From Pseudonocardia alaniniphila (GTDB lineage Bacteria > Actinomycetota > Actinomycetes > Mycobacteriales > Pseudonocardiaceae), in the NCBI RefSeq assembly GCF_022524485.1, contig NZ_JAKXMK010000012.1, forward strand, positions 1-64,000: DNA of 64,000 nucleotides, in the 5' to 3' direction. Shown here piece after piece: positions 10,037 to 19,073 of this stretch; position 1 is the first letter of the stretch, and each line of letters opens with the position of its first letter. Position numbers and translations under genes: made by a program. The notes under the pieces are model-generated. The model made no database searches. It saw nothing but the letters and a program-made list of their open reading frames with translations, and was not told where the DNA came from.

Positions 10037-11110
10037 TCAGCCCGCGACGGTCCAGGTGTCGCGACCGTTGATCAGGGCCTGCAGGTCGGCCGTGCGGGTG
10101 CGGCGGGCCTCGTCCACCTGCGCCCTGGCGGCGTCGTCGTAGGTGCTCCGCTCGGCGTTGCGGAAGATCCCCGTGACGGTGTGCGTGAGGTTCTGGTCGG
10201 ACAGCCGGGACAGTGCGAACGCCAGGTTGTGGTCGGTGGCGTCGTGCACGACCACCTTGTCGGCGCCGACCTCGTCGACCTTCGCCACGCCCAGGCCGAA
10301 CCCCTCCTGGACGACGGCGTAGCTGCCCAGCCCGTCCTCGGCCACGGGGCCGAAGCGGATGGGCTCGCCGTGACGGACGGGGATGAGGCGCTCGGTGGCC
10401 TCCTCGCCCTTCCGCAGGACGTCGAAGCTGCCGTCGTTGAAGATCGGGCAGTCCTGGTAGATCTCGACGAGAGCCGTGCCGCGGTGTGCCGCGGCCGCGC
10501 CGAGCACCTCGGTGAGACCCTTGCGGTCGGAGTCGAGCGCCCGGCCGACGAACGTGGCCTCGGCCCCGAGGGCCACCGAGATCGGGTTGAACGGGTGGTC
10601 GACCGACCCCATCGGGGTCGACTTGGTGACCTTCCCCTCCTCGCTCGTGGGCGAGTACTGACCCTTGGTCAGCCCGTAGATCCGGTTGTTGAACAGCAGG
10701 ATCTTGAGGTTGACGTTGCGCCGCAGCGCGTGGATCAGATGGTTGCCGCCGATCGAGAGGGCGTCACCGTCGCCCGTGACGACCCACACCGACAGGTCGG
10801 GCCGGGTGACGGCCAGACCTGTGGCGATGGCCGGGGCGCGGCCGTGGATCGAGTGCATCCCGTAGGTGTTGAGGTAGTACGGGAACCGCGACGAGCACCC
10901 GATGCCCGAGACGAACACCGTGTTCTCGCGCTTGATCCCCAGGGTGGGGAGGAACTGGCGGACGGCGGCCAGCACGGCGTAGTCACCGCAGCCGGGACAC
11001 CAGCGCACTTCCTGGTCGGAGGTGAAGTCCTTCGCCGTCTGCTTCTCGTCGGTCGTCGGGACGCCGTCGAGCCCACCGAGCTGCGGAAGCCCGAGGTCGA
11101 TCGCGGTCAT
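10037..11110 (-). CDS. korB: 2-oxoacid:ferredoxin oxidoreductase, beta subunit
   Basis: 357 residues. This is the thiamine-diphosphate-binding half of a 2-oxoglutarate/2-oxoacid:ferredoxin oxidoreductase, which makes acyl-CoA, CO2 and reduced ferredoxin. The N-terminal WCPGCGDY binds an iron-sulfur cluster with a later cysteine, and the TPP motif GDGDALSIGGNH is visible near residue 120. The ATG start overlaps the korA stop (ATGA). In actinomycetes KorAB can replace or supplement the 2-oxoglutarate dehydrogenase complex. Confidence 0.93.
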   Translation of the reverse strand: MTAIDLGLPQLGGLDGVPTTDEKQTAKDFTSDQEVRWCPGCGDYAVLAAVRQFLPTLGIKRENTVFVSGIGCSSRFPYYLNTYGMHSIHGRAPAIATGLAVTRPDLSVWVVTGDGDALSIGGNHLIHALRRNVNLKILLFNNRIYGLTKGQYSPTSEEGKVTKSTPMGSVDHPFNPISVALGAEATFVGRALDSDRKGLTEVLGAAAAHRGTALVEIYQDCPIFNDGSFDVLRKGEEATERLIPVRHGEPIRFGPVAEDGLGSYAVVQEGFGLGVAKVDEVGADKVVVHDATDHNLAFALSRLSDQNLTHTVTGIFRNAERSTYDDAARAQVDEARRTRTADLQALINGRDTWTVAG

Positions 11111-13038
11111 GCATGCACCCCATTGATGCGATTCGGGTTGATGCTGTGCGGGTTCAGGTAGTCCAGGAAGACGTCCTGAAGCTCCTCGGCCTTGAACGGC
11201 AGGCCCGAGACCTTCGTGTAGCTCTTGGCGTCCACCAGGTAGCGGGCGCGCAACAACACCGACAGCTGGCCGAGGTTCATCTCGGGCACCAGCACGGTGC
11301 GGTAGCGGGCGAGCACCTCGCCGAGGTTGGCCGGCAGAGGGTGGAGATGGCGCAGGTGGGCCTGGGCGACCTTCTTGCCCATCGCGCGGACGCGGCGGGC
11401 GCCCGCACCGATCGGACCGTAGGTGGAGCCCCAGCCCAGCACCAGCAGCTCCGCGTCGCCGGTGGGGTCGTCGACCTCGATGTCGGGCACGGTGACGCCG
11501 TCGATCTTCGCGGCCCGCAGCCGGACCATGCGGTCGTGGTTGTCGGGGTCGTAGGAGATGGACCCGCGTCCGTCGGCCTTCTCGAGGCCGCCGATGCGGT
11601 GCTCCAGCCCCGGCGTGCCGGGCACGGCCCACGGGCGCGCGAGCGTCTCGTCATCGCGCAGGTAGGGCCAGAACTCGTCGGTGCCGTTCGGAGCGTTCGG
11701 CTCCGTGGCGAACTTCGGGTCGATGGCCTCGAGCGTGGACGCGTCGGGCACCTTCCACGGCTCGGAGCCGTTGGCGAGCGACCCGTCGGAGAGCAGTAGC
11801 ACCGGCGTGCGATAGGTGACCGCGATGCGCACGGCCTCGAGCGTGGCGTCGAAGCAGTCGCCGGGCGAGCGCGGCGCGATGATCGGCACCGGGGCCTCGC
11901 CGTTGCGGCCGAACATCGCCTGCAGCAGGTCGGCCTGCTCGGTCTTGGTGGGCAGCCCGGTGGACGGGCCACCGCGCTGCACGTCCACGATCAGCAGCGG
12001 CAGCTCCAGGGCGACCGCGAGCCCGATGGTCTCCGACTTGAGCGCGATGCCGGGACCCGACGTGGTGGTGACACCGAGAGCGCCGCCGAACGCCGCGCCG
12101 AGCGCCGACCCCACACCGGAGATCTCGTCCTCGGCCTGGAACGTGGTGACGTTGAACGCCTTGTGCCGGGACAGCTCGTGCAGGATGTCCGACGCCGGCG
12201 TGATCGGGTAGGAGCCGAGGAACACCGGGAGGCCGCTGACCTGGCCGGCAGCGATGATCCCGTAGGCGAGGGCGGTGTTGCCGGTGATCTGCCGGTAGGT
12301 GCCGACGTCGAGCTTCGCGGGCGCCACCTCGTAGGTGACCGCGAACGCCTCCGTGGTCTCGCCGTAGGCATGGCCCGCGCGGAACGCGAGGATGTTGGCC
12401 TCGGCGACCTCGGGGCGCCGCGCGAACTTCTCGCGGAGGAAGCGCTCCGTGCCCTCGTGCGGGCGGTGGTACATCCAGGACAGCAGCCCGAGCGCGAACA
12501 TGTTCTTCGCCCGCTCGGCGTCCTTCTTGGACAGCCCCGTCTCCTCGAGGGCGCCACGGGTGAGGGTGGCCATCGCGACGGGGAAGACGGAGAACTGCTC
12601 GAGTGAGCCGTCCTCCAACGGGTTGGCCTCGTAGCCGACCTTCGCCAGGTTCCGCTTGCTGAATTCATCAGTGTTGACGATCAGCACGCCGCCGGGAGGA
12701 AGGTCACCGATGTTGGCCTTCAACGCGGCAGGGTTCATCGCGACCAGGACGTCCGGACGGTCACCGGGGGTCAGGATGTCGTAGTTCGCGAAGTGCAGCT
12801 GGAACGACGAGACGCCCGGCAGGGTGCCGGCAGGAGCCCGGATCTCCGCGGGGAAGTTGGGCAGGGTCGACAGATCGTTGCCGAAGGCGGCGGTCTCGGA
12901 GGTGAAGCGGTCGCCCGTGAGCTGCATGCCGTCGCCGGAGTCACCGGCGAAGCGGATGACGACTCGATCGCGCTGGATTACCTCAGGGCCGCCGCCGGGT
13001 TGTGTTGTGGGCTGGTCGACGGCGGTGTCAGAAGTCAT
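11107..13038 (-). CDS. korA: 2-oxoacid:ferredoxin oxidoreductase, fused gamma-alpha subunit
   Basis: 643 residues. The gamma domain comes first (RFAGDSGDGMQLTGDRF, residues about 30-200), then the pyrimidine-binding alpha domain with the family hallmark YPITPASDILHELS near residue 280 and the Rossmann-like C-terminal part. It works with KorB in CoA-dependent decarboxylation of a 2-oxoacid. The fused gamma-alpha architecture is the usual actinobacterial form. A perfect GGGAG/CTCCC inverted repeat around GTTAA (13084-13098) lies upstream and may be part of the promoter control. Confidence 0.93.
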   Translation of the reverse strand: MTSDTAVDQPTTQPGGGPEVIQRDRVVIRFAGDSGDGMQLTGDRFTSETAAFGNDLSTLPNFPAEIRAPAGTLPGVSSFQLHFANYDILTPGDRPDVLVAMNPAALKANIGDLPPGGVLIVNTDEFSKRNLAKVGYEANPLEDGSLEQFSVFPVAMATLTRGALEETGLSKKDAERAKNMFALGLLSWMYHRPHEGTERFLREKFARRPEVAEANILAFRAGHAYGETTEAFAVTYEVAPAKLDVGTYRQITGNTALAYGIIAAGQVSGLPVFLGSYPITPASDILHELSRHKAFNVTTFQAEDEISGVGSALGAAFGGALGVTTTSGPGIALKSETIGLAVALELPLLIVDVQRGGPSTGLPTKTEQADLLQAMFGRNGEAPVPIIAPRSPGDCFDATLEAVRIAVTYRTPVLLLSDGSLANGSEPWKVPDASTLEAIDPKFATEPNAPNGTDEFWPYLRDDETLARPWAVPGTPGLEHRIGGLEKADGRGSISYDPDNHDRMVRLRAAKIDGVTVPDIEVDDPTGDAELLVLGWGSTYGPIGAGARRVRAMGKKVAQAHLRHLHPLPANLGEVLARYRTVLVPEMNLGQLSVLLRARYLVDAKSYTKVSGLPFKAEELQDVFLDYLNPHSINPNRINGVHA

Positions 13039-13167
13039 TCGAGGTCGGTCCTCGGGTCGTCGGAGCTTACTGAGGCTTGCCTTGGGAGGTTAACTCCCGC
13101 TACGTCTGAGTGTCCTCGCACCCCGGTGGATGTCACACCTCACGGTTCGTACGGGTGCATGCGCCCG

Positions 13168-13935
13168 TTACCCCTTTTGTCCACGGGCTGAGCTGCTGAT
13201 CTTCGCCTGGAGAGCCGCCAGTCGCTGTTGGAACTCGTCGGAGTTGACCGACGCCGCCTGTGCTCGCACCTCTACCTCAACAGCGTCGGCCTGCGTGTCC
13301 ATCCCAGCCGTGAGACGCAATGTCGACTTTGTTGTGCGGACGAGATCGGGCGGCGCCGCCGCGGCCCGGGCGGCGAGCTCCACGGCCGCCGCCACGACGT
13401 CGTCGACCGCGCGGTAGACCAAGCCGATCCGCGCGGCCTCCTGGGCGTCGAGGACGTCACCGAAAAGTGTGAGCGCCGCTGCCCCTTGCGGGCCGAGCAC
13501 GCGCTGCGCCATCCACGTGTAGCCGCCGCCCGGGTGCAGTCCGAGCGGCAGGAACCGGGCGTCGAATCGCGCGCGCGGGCCGGCGAGGCGCAGGTCGCAC
13601 GCCAGCGCGAGGTTGAGCCCGGCTCCGACCGCCGCGCCGTTCACGGCCGCGATCGTCGGCAGCGGGCACTCGGCGATCGCGAGGAAGCCCGCATAGACGT
13701 CGAGGAGGGTCGCGGGGTCGGCCTTGGCGAGCTCACCCAGGTCGCCGCCGGCGCAGAAGGCCGGGTCCTCGCCTGTGACCACGACGGCACCCACGGCGTC
13801 GTCGGCGGTGACGGTCCGCACGGCGTCGGCGAGCTTGCCGGACAGGTCGAGGTTCATGGCGTTGCGACGTTCCGGGTTGGACAGGGTCAGAACGGCGACG
13901 CGGTCGGTGATCTCGGTGCGGACTGCGGTGGCCAT
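13168..13935 (-). CDS. crotonase-fold protein lacking both canonical catalytic glutamates
   Basis: 255 residues with clear enoyl-CoA hydratase/isomerase family sequence: [22 protein letters not shown] (oxyanion-hole loop) and [21 protein letters not shown]. Aligned by eye to the mammalian hydratase, the two catalytic glutamates are replaced by Asn (in GLNLAL) and Phe (in DARFLPLG). Simple hydration of enoyl-CoA therefore seems unlikely; another crotonase reaction is possible. The start ATG 13935 was chosen because conserved sequence begins right after it. It is divergent from htpX. Confidence 0.8.
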   Translation of the reverse strand: MATAVRTEITDRVAVLTLSNPERRNAMNLDLSGKLADAVRTVTADDAVGAVVVTGEDPAFCAGGDLGELAKADPATLLDVYAGFLAIAECPLPTIAAVNGAAVGAGLNLALACDLRLAGPRARFDARFLPLGLHPGGGYTWMAQRVLGPQGAAALTLFGDVLDAQEAARIGLVYRAVDDVVAAAVELAARAAAAPPDLVRTTKSTLRLTAGMDTQADAVEVEVRAQAASVNSDEFQQRLAALQAKISSSARGQKG

Positions 13936-14059
13936 GGCCGCATCTTGCTCTACGAGAGCCGCGATCGCGCCGTCACGCCGGTCACGTCGCGCTCCGGTGC
14001 TCGTCCGGAACATGCTCAGGTCGTTGTTCGTTCACAGATCGGGACAGGAGGGACCCGAG

Positions 14060-14923
14060 GTGCACAGGTCGTGGAACGGGTTGAAGACCGCGATGCTGCT
14101 CGGCGGGCTGAGCGCGCTGGTGCTGCTCGTCGGGTCGCTGTTCGGGCGTGGTGGGTTGGTGATCGCGTTCGTCGTCGCTCTGGGGATGAACGGCTATGCC
14201 TACTTCAACTCCGACAAGATCGCGCTACGTGCCATGCACGCGCGCCCGATCACCGAGCCGGAACACCCGGTCATGTACCGGATCGTGCGCGAGCTCTCGC
14301 AGACCGCGCGCCAGCCGATGCCGCGCCTCTACATCTCACCCACCGCTGCCCCCAACGCCTTCGCCACCGGCCGCGACCCCCGCCACGCCGCGGTCTGTGC
14401 CACCACGGGGCTGCTCTCCCTCCTCGACGAGCGGGAGCTGCGAGCCGTGCTGGGCCACGAGCTGAGCCACGTCTACAACCGCGACATCCTGATCTCCTCC
14501 GTGGCCGGGGCCCTCGCCTCGATGGTGAGCTTGCTGGCCAACATCGCGATGTTCGCCGGCCTCTTCGGGGGCGGCGACGAGGACCGCCCCAACCCGATCG
14601 CGCTGCTGCTGATCGCGCTGCTCGGACCGGTCGCCGCCGGCCTCGTGCAGATGGCCGTGAGCCGATCCCGGGAGTACCAGGCCGACGCGAGCGGCGCCGC
14701 GCTCACCCGCGACCCGTTGGCGCTGGCCTCGGCCCTGCGCAAGCTCGAACGCGGCACCCAGCTCGCCCCGCTGCCCCCCGAGCCGAAGCTCATGTCCCAG
14801 TCGCACCTGATGATCGCCAGCCCGTTCCGGGCGGGCGAGCAGGCGGCCCGGCTGTTCTCCACCCACCCGCCGATGCAGGATCGCATCCGGCGGCTGGAGG
14901 AGATGGGCCTGCGGTACCGCTGA
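14060..14923 (+). CDS. htpX: membrane zinc metalloprotease HtpX (M48B)
   Basis: 287 residues. HtpX degrades damaged membrane proteins. Two N-terminal membrane helices (about 10-47) precede the zinc site HELSH at residues 133-137, and the third ligand glutamate is in SREYQADA. Two more helices lie between them. The GTG start at 14060 follows AGGAGG at 14046-14051 with eight bases between, and decides the start over upstream in-frame codons. Length and order match actinobacterial HtpX. Confidence 0.93.
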   Translation: MHRSWNGLKTAMLLGGLSALVLLVGSLFGRGGLVIAFVVALGMNGYAYFNSDKIALRAMHARPITEPEHPVMYRIVRELSQTARQPMPRLYISPTAAPNAFATGRDPRHAAVCATTGLLSLLDERELRAVLGHELSHVYNRDILISSVAGALASMVSLLANIAMFAGLFGGGDEDRPNPIALLLIALLGPVAAGLVQMAVSRSREYQADASGAALTRDPLALASALRKLERGTQLAPLPPEPKLMSQSHLMIASPFRAGEQAARLFSTHPPMQDRIRRLEEMGLRYR

Positions 14924-14938
14924 GCGGGGAGCCGCGGC

Positions 14939-15736
14939 TCAGCGCACGTCCGCGGTGCCCGCAGGCACCGGGAGGTGGCGTGTGAGCCACGCCTGCCACT
15001 CCTGCGTCAGCGCAGCGGCGTCCACGGGCTCACCGTAGAAGTAGTGGTAGGCGCTCACGCCGCAGCCCTCGGAGCCCTCCGCGCCGAAGCGGTGCAGGCC
15101 CCGGGCCGACCGGACGCCGAGGAACTCCTCGGTCATGACGTCCACGACACCGGTGATCGGCCCTGGACCGTCCGGGGTGAGGGTGACCTCGCTGCCGAGA
15201 TCGGGGCGCCCGGTGAGGCCGAGCCCGCCGTACAGCACGGGCCAGACCGTGTGGGCCGTGTCGGACGTCCAGCCCATCGTCACCACGTTCTGTGCGGGCA
15301 GGCCGCGGAAGTGGGCGAAGTAGCTGCGCAGGTTCTCGAAGAACACGCTCCAGCCCGCGTCGAAGCTGTCGTACTCGCCGTCCCAGTCGGCGCCGTCGAG
15401 GAAGCCGCTCTGCACGAATCTCACCACTGTGCCGCCGCCCTCGCGGCCTGCCACGAGGAACTCGAAGGCGTAGTCGGGACGTCCGTCGGCCGGCGGCTCG
15501 AAGGATCCGTAGGCGAACCGGCCCCGCCCGTCGGCCGATACCGGCTCCCATGCCGTGATCCGGCCGGCCGTCTCGAAGCCGGAACCGTAGTCCTGCCCGA
15601 CGGTGCCACCTTCGCGTGGCTCCACGCGGTGTGGCACGAACCAGGTGGCGATGCCGGGCTCGGTCGCGATCGCCTCCCACACCTGTTCCGGGTCGGCGGC
15701 CAGCTCGATGTCCTTCTCCAGTCGGCGCTCGCTCAT
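14939..15736 (-). CDS. SRPBCC-family (AHSA1-like) protein
   Basis: 265 residues. The N-terminal half reads as an AHSA1/START-fold domain: KDIELAADPEQVWEAIATEP, GIATWFVPHRVEP and later VVRFVQSGF. The second half looks like a weaker repeat of the same fold. These proteins bind hydrophobic ligands, but no ligand is indicated here. The start overlaps the stop of the ArsR gene (ATGA), so the two form an operon, an arrangement common for AHSA1 proteins controlled by an ArsR-type regulator. Confidence 0.8.
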   Translation of the reverse strand: MSERRLEKDIELAADPEQVWEAIATEPGIATWFVPHRVEPREGGTVGQDYGSGFETAGRITAWEPVSADGRGRFAYGSFEPPADGRPDYAFEFLVAGREGGGTVVRFVQSGFLDGADWDGEYDSFDAGWSVFFENLRSYFAHFRGLPAQNVVTMGWTSDTAHTVWPVLYGGLGLTGRPDLGSEVTLTPDGPGPITGVVDVMTEEFLGVRSARGLHRFGAEGSEGCGVSAYHYFYGEPVDAAALTQEWQAWLTRHLPVPAGTADVR

Positions 15737-16356
15737 GTCGTCTGCTCCTGAGGGGTCTCGGCGCGCGCTGGGTCGTCGGTGCGCGCGCTGGGGTGCACCG
15801 CGACGACCACCCGGTGCGGGCGTCCCCCCGGTGCCGTTTCGTCGTGGTACTTGGACACGAGAGTTGTGACCGCGTTCGCCAACTCCTCGGCGAAGGCTGC
15901 CCTGTCACTCGCCGAGGCGAACCGGACCTCGCCGTCGATCGTGAAGGTCGCGAGCCGCTTGCCTGCGGTCGTGGCGCCCCGCACGAGGTCGCCGACCTCC
16001 CGTACGGTCCGGGCGGCGACGGCGATCAGCCAGCGTGCCGAGAGCCGGTCGGGCGCCCGCTGCGGGTCGGGTGCAACGGCGTCGAGCGCGGCAGGCGATA
16101 TCACGTAGCTCGACGCGGTGGCCTGCAGGATCCGCTCGGTCATGTTGCCCTTGCGGCGCTCCTCCACCAGTTCGACGAGGCCGTGGTGCTCCAGCGTGCG
16201 TAGGTGGTAGTTGATCTTCTGCCGGGGCAGCCCCACCTTCGCGGCGAGGCTGCTGGCCGAACCCGGCTCGGCCAGCTCGGCCAGCAGCCGGGCACGCACC
16301 GGGTCGAGGGAGACACCGGCCGCGGCCGGATCGTCGATAACAGCAAGCTCGTGCAC
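15733..16356 (-). CDS. ArsR-like winged-helix regulator
   Basis: 207 residues. The N-terminal 80 residues contain a winged helix (DPVRARLLAELAEPGSAS, then VGLPRQKINYHLRTLEHHGLVELVEER). The C-terminal part is of the type fused to ArsR domains beside SRPBCC genes. GTG 16356 is preferred because the winged helix starts just after it. A TTGACA box (16391-16386 on this strand) lies about 30 bp upstream of the GTG, close enough for a leaderless or nearly leaderless transcript. It probably controls itself and the downstream SRPBCC gene. Confidence 0.8.
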   Translation of the reverse strand: MHELAVIDDPAAAGVSLDPVRARLLAELAEPGSASSLAAKVGLPRQKINYHLRTLEHHGLVELVEERRKGNMTERILQATASSYVISPAALDAVAPDPQRAPDRLSARWLIAVAARTVREVGDLVRGATTAGKRLATFTIDGEVRFASASDRAAFAEELANAVTTLVSKYHDETAPGGRPHRVVVAVHPSARTDDPARAETPQEQTT

Positions 16357-16385
16357 CGACGTACGGTCTCGCCGACAAGAAAGTT

Positions 16386-16391
16386 TGTCAA
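16386..16391 (-). promoter_or_regulatory. candidate -35 box for the ArsR gene
   Basis: TTGACA read on the minus strand, about 30 bp before the GTG at 16356. The -10 region is not convincing (GACCGT at a 17-bp spacing). If used, transcription would start at or next to the GTG, giving a leaderless mRNA. Confidence 0.35.
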
Positions 16392-16406
16392 GGGCTGGCC
16401 GGCGTG

Positions 16407-16763
16407 TCAGCCCTTCACGTAGGCGAGCTTCTCGGCCACCAGCCCGTCGCGGACGGAGAACACGTCCACGCCCCGCACGTGCCCGGAGCCCCATGAATAG
16501 CGCCAGCGCACCACCACCCGGTCACCCGCCTCGATCAGCTCCTCGGTGGTGAAACCCCCGTCCGGAGCCCCGGCGAACAGCGCCATCCAGGCCTCCCGCA
16601 CCGCGTCGGCGCCGACGTGCCTGCCCCCGTCCGGCGGGGTGGTGTCCTCGAACACGCAGTCACGTGTCATCGCGGCCATGATCGCGTCGACGTCCTGGGC
16701 ATCGAATGCCGTCTGGAAGCGCTGGACGGCGGCCAGGGCGCTGTCCGGATTCCCGCTGTTCAT
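16407..16763 (-). CDS. SnoaL/NTF2-like protein
   Basis: 118 residues of the SnoaL-like nuclear-transport-factor-2 fold: VQRFQTAFDAQDVDAIMAAM, then CVFEDTTPPDGG and VFSVRDGLVAEKLAYVKG at the end. Members are small ligand-binding or cyclase-type enzymes; the substrate cannot be read. The ATG at 16763 follows GGGAGG and overlaps the stop of the upstream maleylpyruvate-isomerase-like gene, so the two are coupled. Confidence 0.8.
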   Translation of the reverse strand: MNSGNPDSALAAVQRFQTAFDAQDVDAIMAAMTRDCVFEDTTPPDGGRHVGADAVREAWMALFAGAPDGGFTTEELIEAGDRVVVRWRYSWGSGHVRGVDVFSVRDGLVAEKLAYVKG

Positions 16764-17341
16764 GGCGTCCTCCCCATCATTCCCAGCAGTTCGGCCTGCG
16801 CACCCGCTCCGGCCGGAACCTCGACCCGCGGACCGATCGCCCCGATCTCGCGGTAAACGGCCTCCATCGGGCCGAACCACTCCCGTACGGCCACGACCAC
16901 CTCGGCATCCATGGCCTCGTCGGCGCTGAGCGCACGCGCCAGGTCGACGGCATGGACGAGGTGGTCGGCGGCGAGCTGCAAGGCGTACTCGCTTCCCGGG
17001 TGGTCGCCGAAGGACAGGTGCACCACACGGTCCAGCGCTCCGTCGGCGAAGACGACGGAGAGTGCCCGGGCGGCGGCGTCGTCGAACGCACTCACCGGGT
17101 CGTCGCCGAGCAGGTCGCCCGCGAAGCGGTCACCGACGTCATCGATCGTCTCGCCTGCGAAGAGCGGCGGGGCCCACCGCTCCTCCTCGACGATGTGGCG
17201 TACGAGGTCCCGCACCGTCCAGCCGGGAAGCGGCGTGGGTGCGTCCCAGCGGCCGTCGACGGCGTGCACCTGCGCCCCGAACTCGGCGCTGCACCGGGCA
17301 TAGATCTGGCGGACGTCCACCGCTGTGAGCATGCCCCTCAC
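16760..17341 (-). CDS. TIGR03086-type DinB-fold (maleylpyruvate isomerase-like) protein
   Basis: 193 residues. The N-terminal part has the DinB-fold metal-binding pattern: PLPGWTVRDLVRHIVEEERW with a first histidine, and LAADHLVHAVDLARAL with further histidines about 90 residues later. The family includes mycothiol-dependent enzymes in actinomycetes, but the reaction here is unknown. The stop overlaps the SnoaL start. An inner ATG nine bases downstream is an alternative start. It is divergent from the AraC gene. Confidence 0.75.
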   Translation of the reverse strand: MRGMLTAVDVRQIYARCSAEFGAQVHAVDGRWDAPTPLPGWTVRDLVRHIVEEERWAPPLFAGETIDDVGDRFAGDLLGDDPVSAFDDAAARALSVVFADGALDRVVHLSFGDHPGSEYALQLAADHLVHAVDLARALSADEAMDAEVVVAVREWFGPMEAVYREIGAIGPRVEVPAGAGAQAELLGMMGRTP

Positions 17342-17439
17342 CTGCGCTTTCCAGAAGCCCCGTCCGGGTGCCCACGCCGCCCGGCGCGTGCCATCGCGCG
17401 ACTCGCCGAATTGTCGGGGTCCGCGGGCATCCTGAGTAC

Positions 17440-18267
17440 GTGACGCAGGTGCCGGTGCCCACCACGAGCGAACACGGTGTGCTCGGGGAGCACACCACGG
17501 GATTCTCCCTCGATCGCTTCCCGCCTGCGCCCGATCTCGCCGATCTCGTCGAACGCCACTGGCTCGTGTCCTGGGAGCTGGAGCCGGGGCGCGAGGAGTC
17601 GGTCACCCTGCTCCCGCATCCGTGCGTCAACCTCGTGCTCGACGGCGGGCAGCTCGCCGTCTCCGGGGTCGGGCGCGATCGCTTCACCTACGTCTACCGC
17701 GGATCCGGCCGAGTGTTCGGCGTCAAGTTCCGGCCGGGGGCGTTCCTGCCGTTCCTCTGCGCGCCGGTCTCCGATATCACCGATGCGGTGCTATCGGCCG
17801 AGCAACTGTGGGGGCCGGCCGCAGCCGGGCTGGCTGCGCGAATGACGGCGGCTCCAGGCGTCGACGAGCTGGTCGCGCTGGTCGAGGCCTTCCTGCGGGA
17901 GCGCCTGCCGCCGCCTGATCCTCAGGTGGAGCTGGTCGGCCGGATCGTCGCGGCGCTGCTCCACGACCGCACCATCAGCCGGGTCGACGACGTCACCGAG
18001 CGGTTCAACATCAACCCGCGCACCTTGCAGCGGCTGTTCCAGCGCTATGTCGGCGTGAGTCCCAAGTGGGTGCTGCGCCGCTACCGGCTCCACGAGGCCG
18101 CCGCCGTGCTCGCCCGCGAGCAGCACCGGCCGTGGGCGGAGGTCGCGGCCGAGCTGGGCTACTACGACCAGTCCCATTTCATCCGCGACTTCACCGCAGC
18201 CGTCGGCCTCACCCCTGTCGCCTATGCACAGGCCTGCCTGCGCTCCGAGGCCCCGGTGAGTGCCTGA
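17440..18267 (+). CDS. AraC-family transcriptional regulator
   Basis: 275 residues. The C-terminal 100 residues hold two helix-turn-helix motifs: VDDVTERFNINPRTLQRLFQ and the signature WAEVAAELGYYDQSHFIRDF, followed by the PVAYAQ end of AraC domains. The N-terminal part has HPCVNLVLDGG and GVKFRPGAF, as in AraC proteins with a DUF6597-like N-domain. The start is uncertain: GTG 17440 has no clear ribosome site but begins the conserved part. Confidence 0.88.
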   Translation: MTQVPVPTTSEHGVLGEHTTGFSLDRFPPAPDLADLVERHWLVSWELEPGREESVTLLPHPCVNLVLDGGQLAVSGVGRDRFTYVYRGSGRVFGVKFRPGAFLPFLCAPVSDITDAVLSAEQLWGPAAAGLAARMTAAPGVDELVALVEAFLRERLPPPDPQVELVGRIVAALLHDRTISRVDDVTERFNINPRTLQRLFQRYVGVSPKWVLRRYRLHEAAAVLAREQHRPWAEVAAELGYYDQSHFIRDFTAAVGLTPVAYAQACLRSEAPVSA

Positions 18268-18293
18268 GTGTTCGCTCCCCGGCGGGTGATCGG

Positions 18294-19037
18294 ATGCGGG
18301 ATGCTGCCGGCGTGACTTCGCTGCGTGTGCGTCGTGGCGGCGCCGAGGCGCCCGTCGTGCTGTTGCTCCATGGGCTGGGTGCCACCTCGGATGTGTGGGA
18401 CGGGGTCGTCGTGGCCCTCGGCGACCGGGCCTGGGTGGCCCCCGACCTGCCCGGCCACGGGGGCTCGCACCCGTTGCCGCAGTACACGTTCTCCGCCACG
18501 GCCGAGGCGGTGGCCGACCTGGTCGATCCGGCCGACACAGTGATCATCGGCCACTCGTTCGGCGGGGTGGTCGGGCTGCACCTTGCGAGTCGCCCCGGTG
18601 TGCGCGCGGTGGTGGGCCTCGGGATCAAGGTCGCCTGGACGCCCGACGAGCTCGCCCGCGCCGCGAAGCTCGCTGCCAGGGAGCCTGCACGTTTCGACAC
18701 GCGTGATGAGGCCGTGGCCCGCCACCTGCGGGTCGCCGGACTCGACGGTCTCGTCGACGTGGATCACCCGGCAGTCACGGCCGGTGTCGTCGAGGAGGAC
18801 GGTCGCTGGCGCCCGGCGCTCGACCCGCGGGCCTTCGGCGTCGGCGAGCCGGGCGTTGCTGCCCTGCTCGCCGCGGCGTCGGTGCCGGTGGTGCTGGCCC
18901 GGGGGCAGCACGACGCGCTCGTCAGTTCCGCGGACCTGCTCGAGCTCGCGCCGAATGCCGTCGACCTGCCCGGCCTCGGCCACAACGCTCACGTGGAGGA
19001 CCCCGCGGCGGTCGCTGCCCTGGTCACGCGTTTCTGA
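18294..19037 (+). CDS. alpha/beta-hydrolase
   Basis: 247 residues. The fold is clear from VVLLLHGLGATSDVWD, the nucleophile elbow GHSFGG (Ser near residue 86), the acid in ARGQHDALV and the histidine in LPGLGHNAHVED. The catalytic triad is complete. The substrate cannot be inferred. ATG 18294 or GTG 18312 could start it; neither has a strong ribosome site. It lies 26 bp after the AraC gene on the same strand and may be co-transcribed. Confidence 0.87.
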   Translation: MRDAAGVTSLRVRRGGAEAPVVLLLHGLGATSDVWDGVVVALGDRAWVAPDLPGHGGSHPLPQYTFSATAEAVADLVDPADTVIIGHSFGGVVGLHLASRPGVRAVVGLGIKVAWTPDELARAAKLAAREPARFDTRDEAVARHLRVAGLDGLVDVDHPAVTAGVVEEDGRWRPALDPRAFGVGEPGVAALLAAASVPVVLARGQHDALVSSADLLELAPNAVDLPGLGHNAHVEDPAAVAALVTRF

Positions 19038-19073
19038 TCGCTGCTGACCGGACCGACGAGCCACCGCCGGCAG

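Noticed and set aside
13065..13083. possible IdeR box before korA
   Set aside because: Only about 10 of 19 positions match; the half-site AGGCT is too common here.
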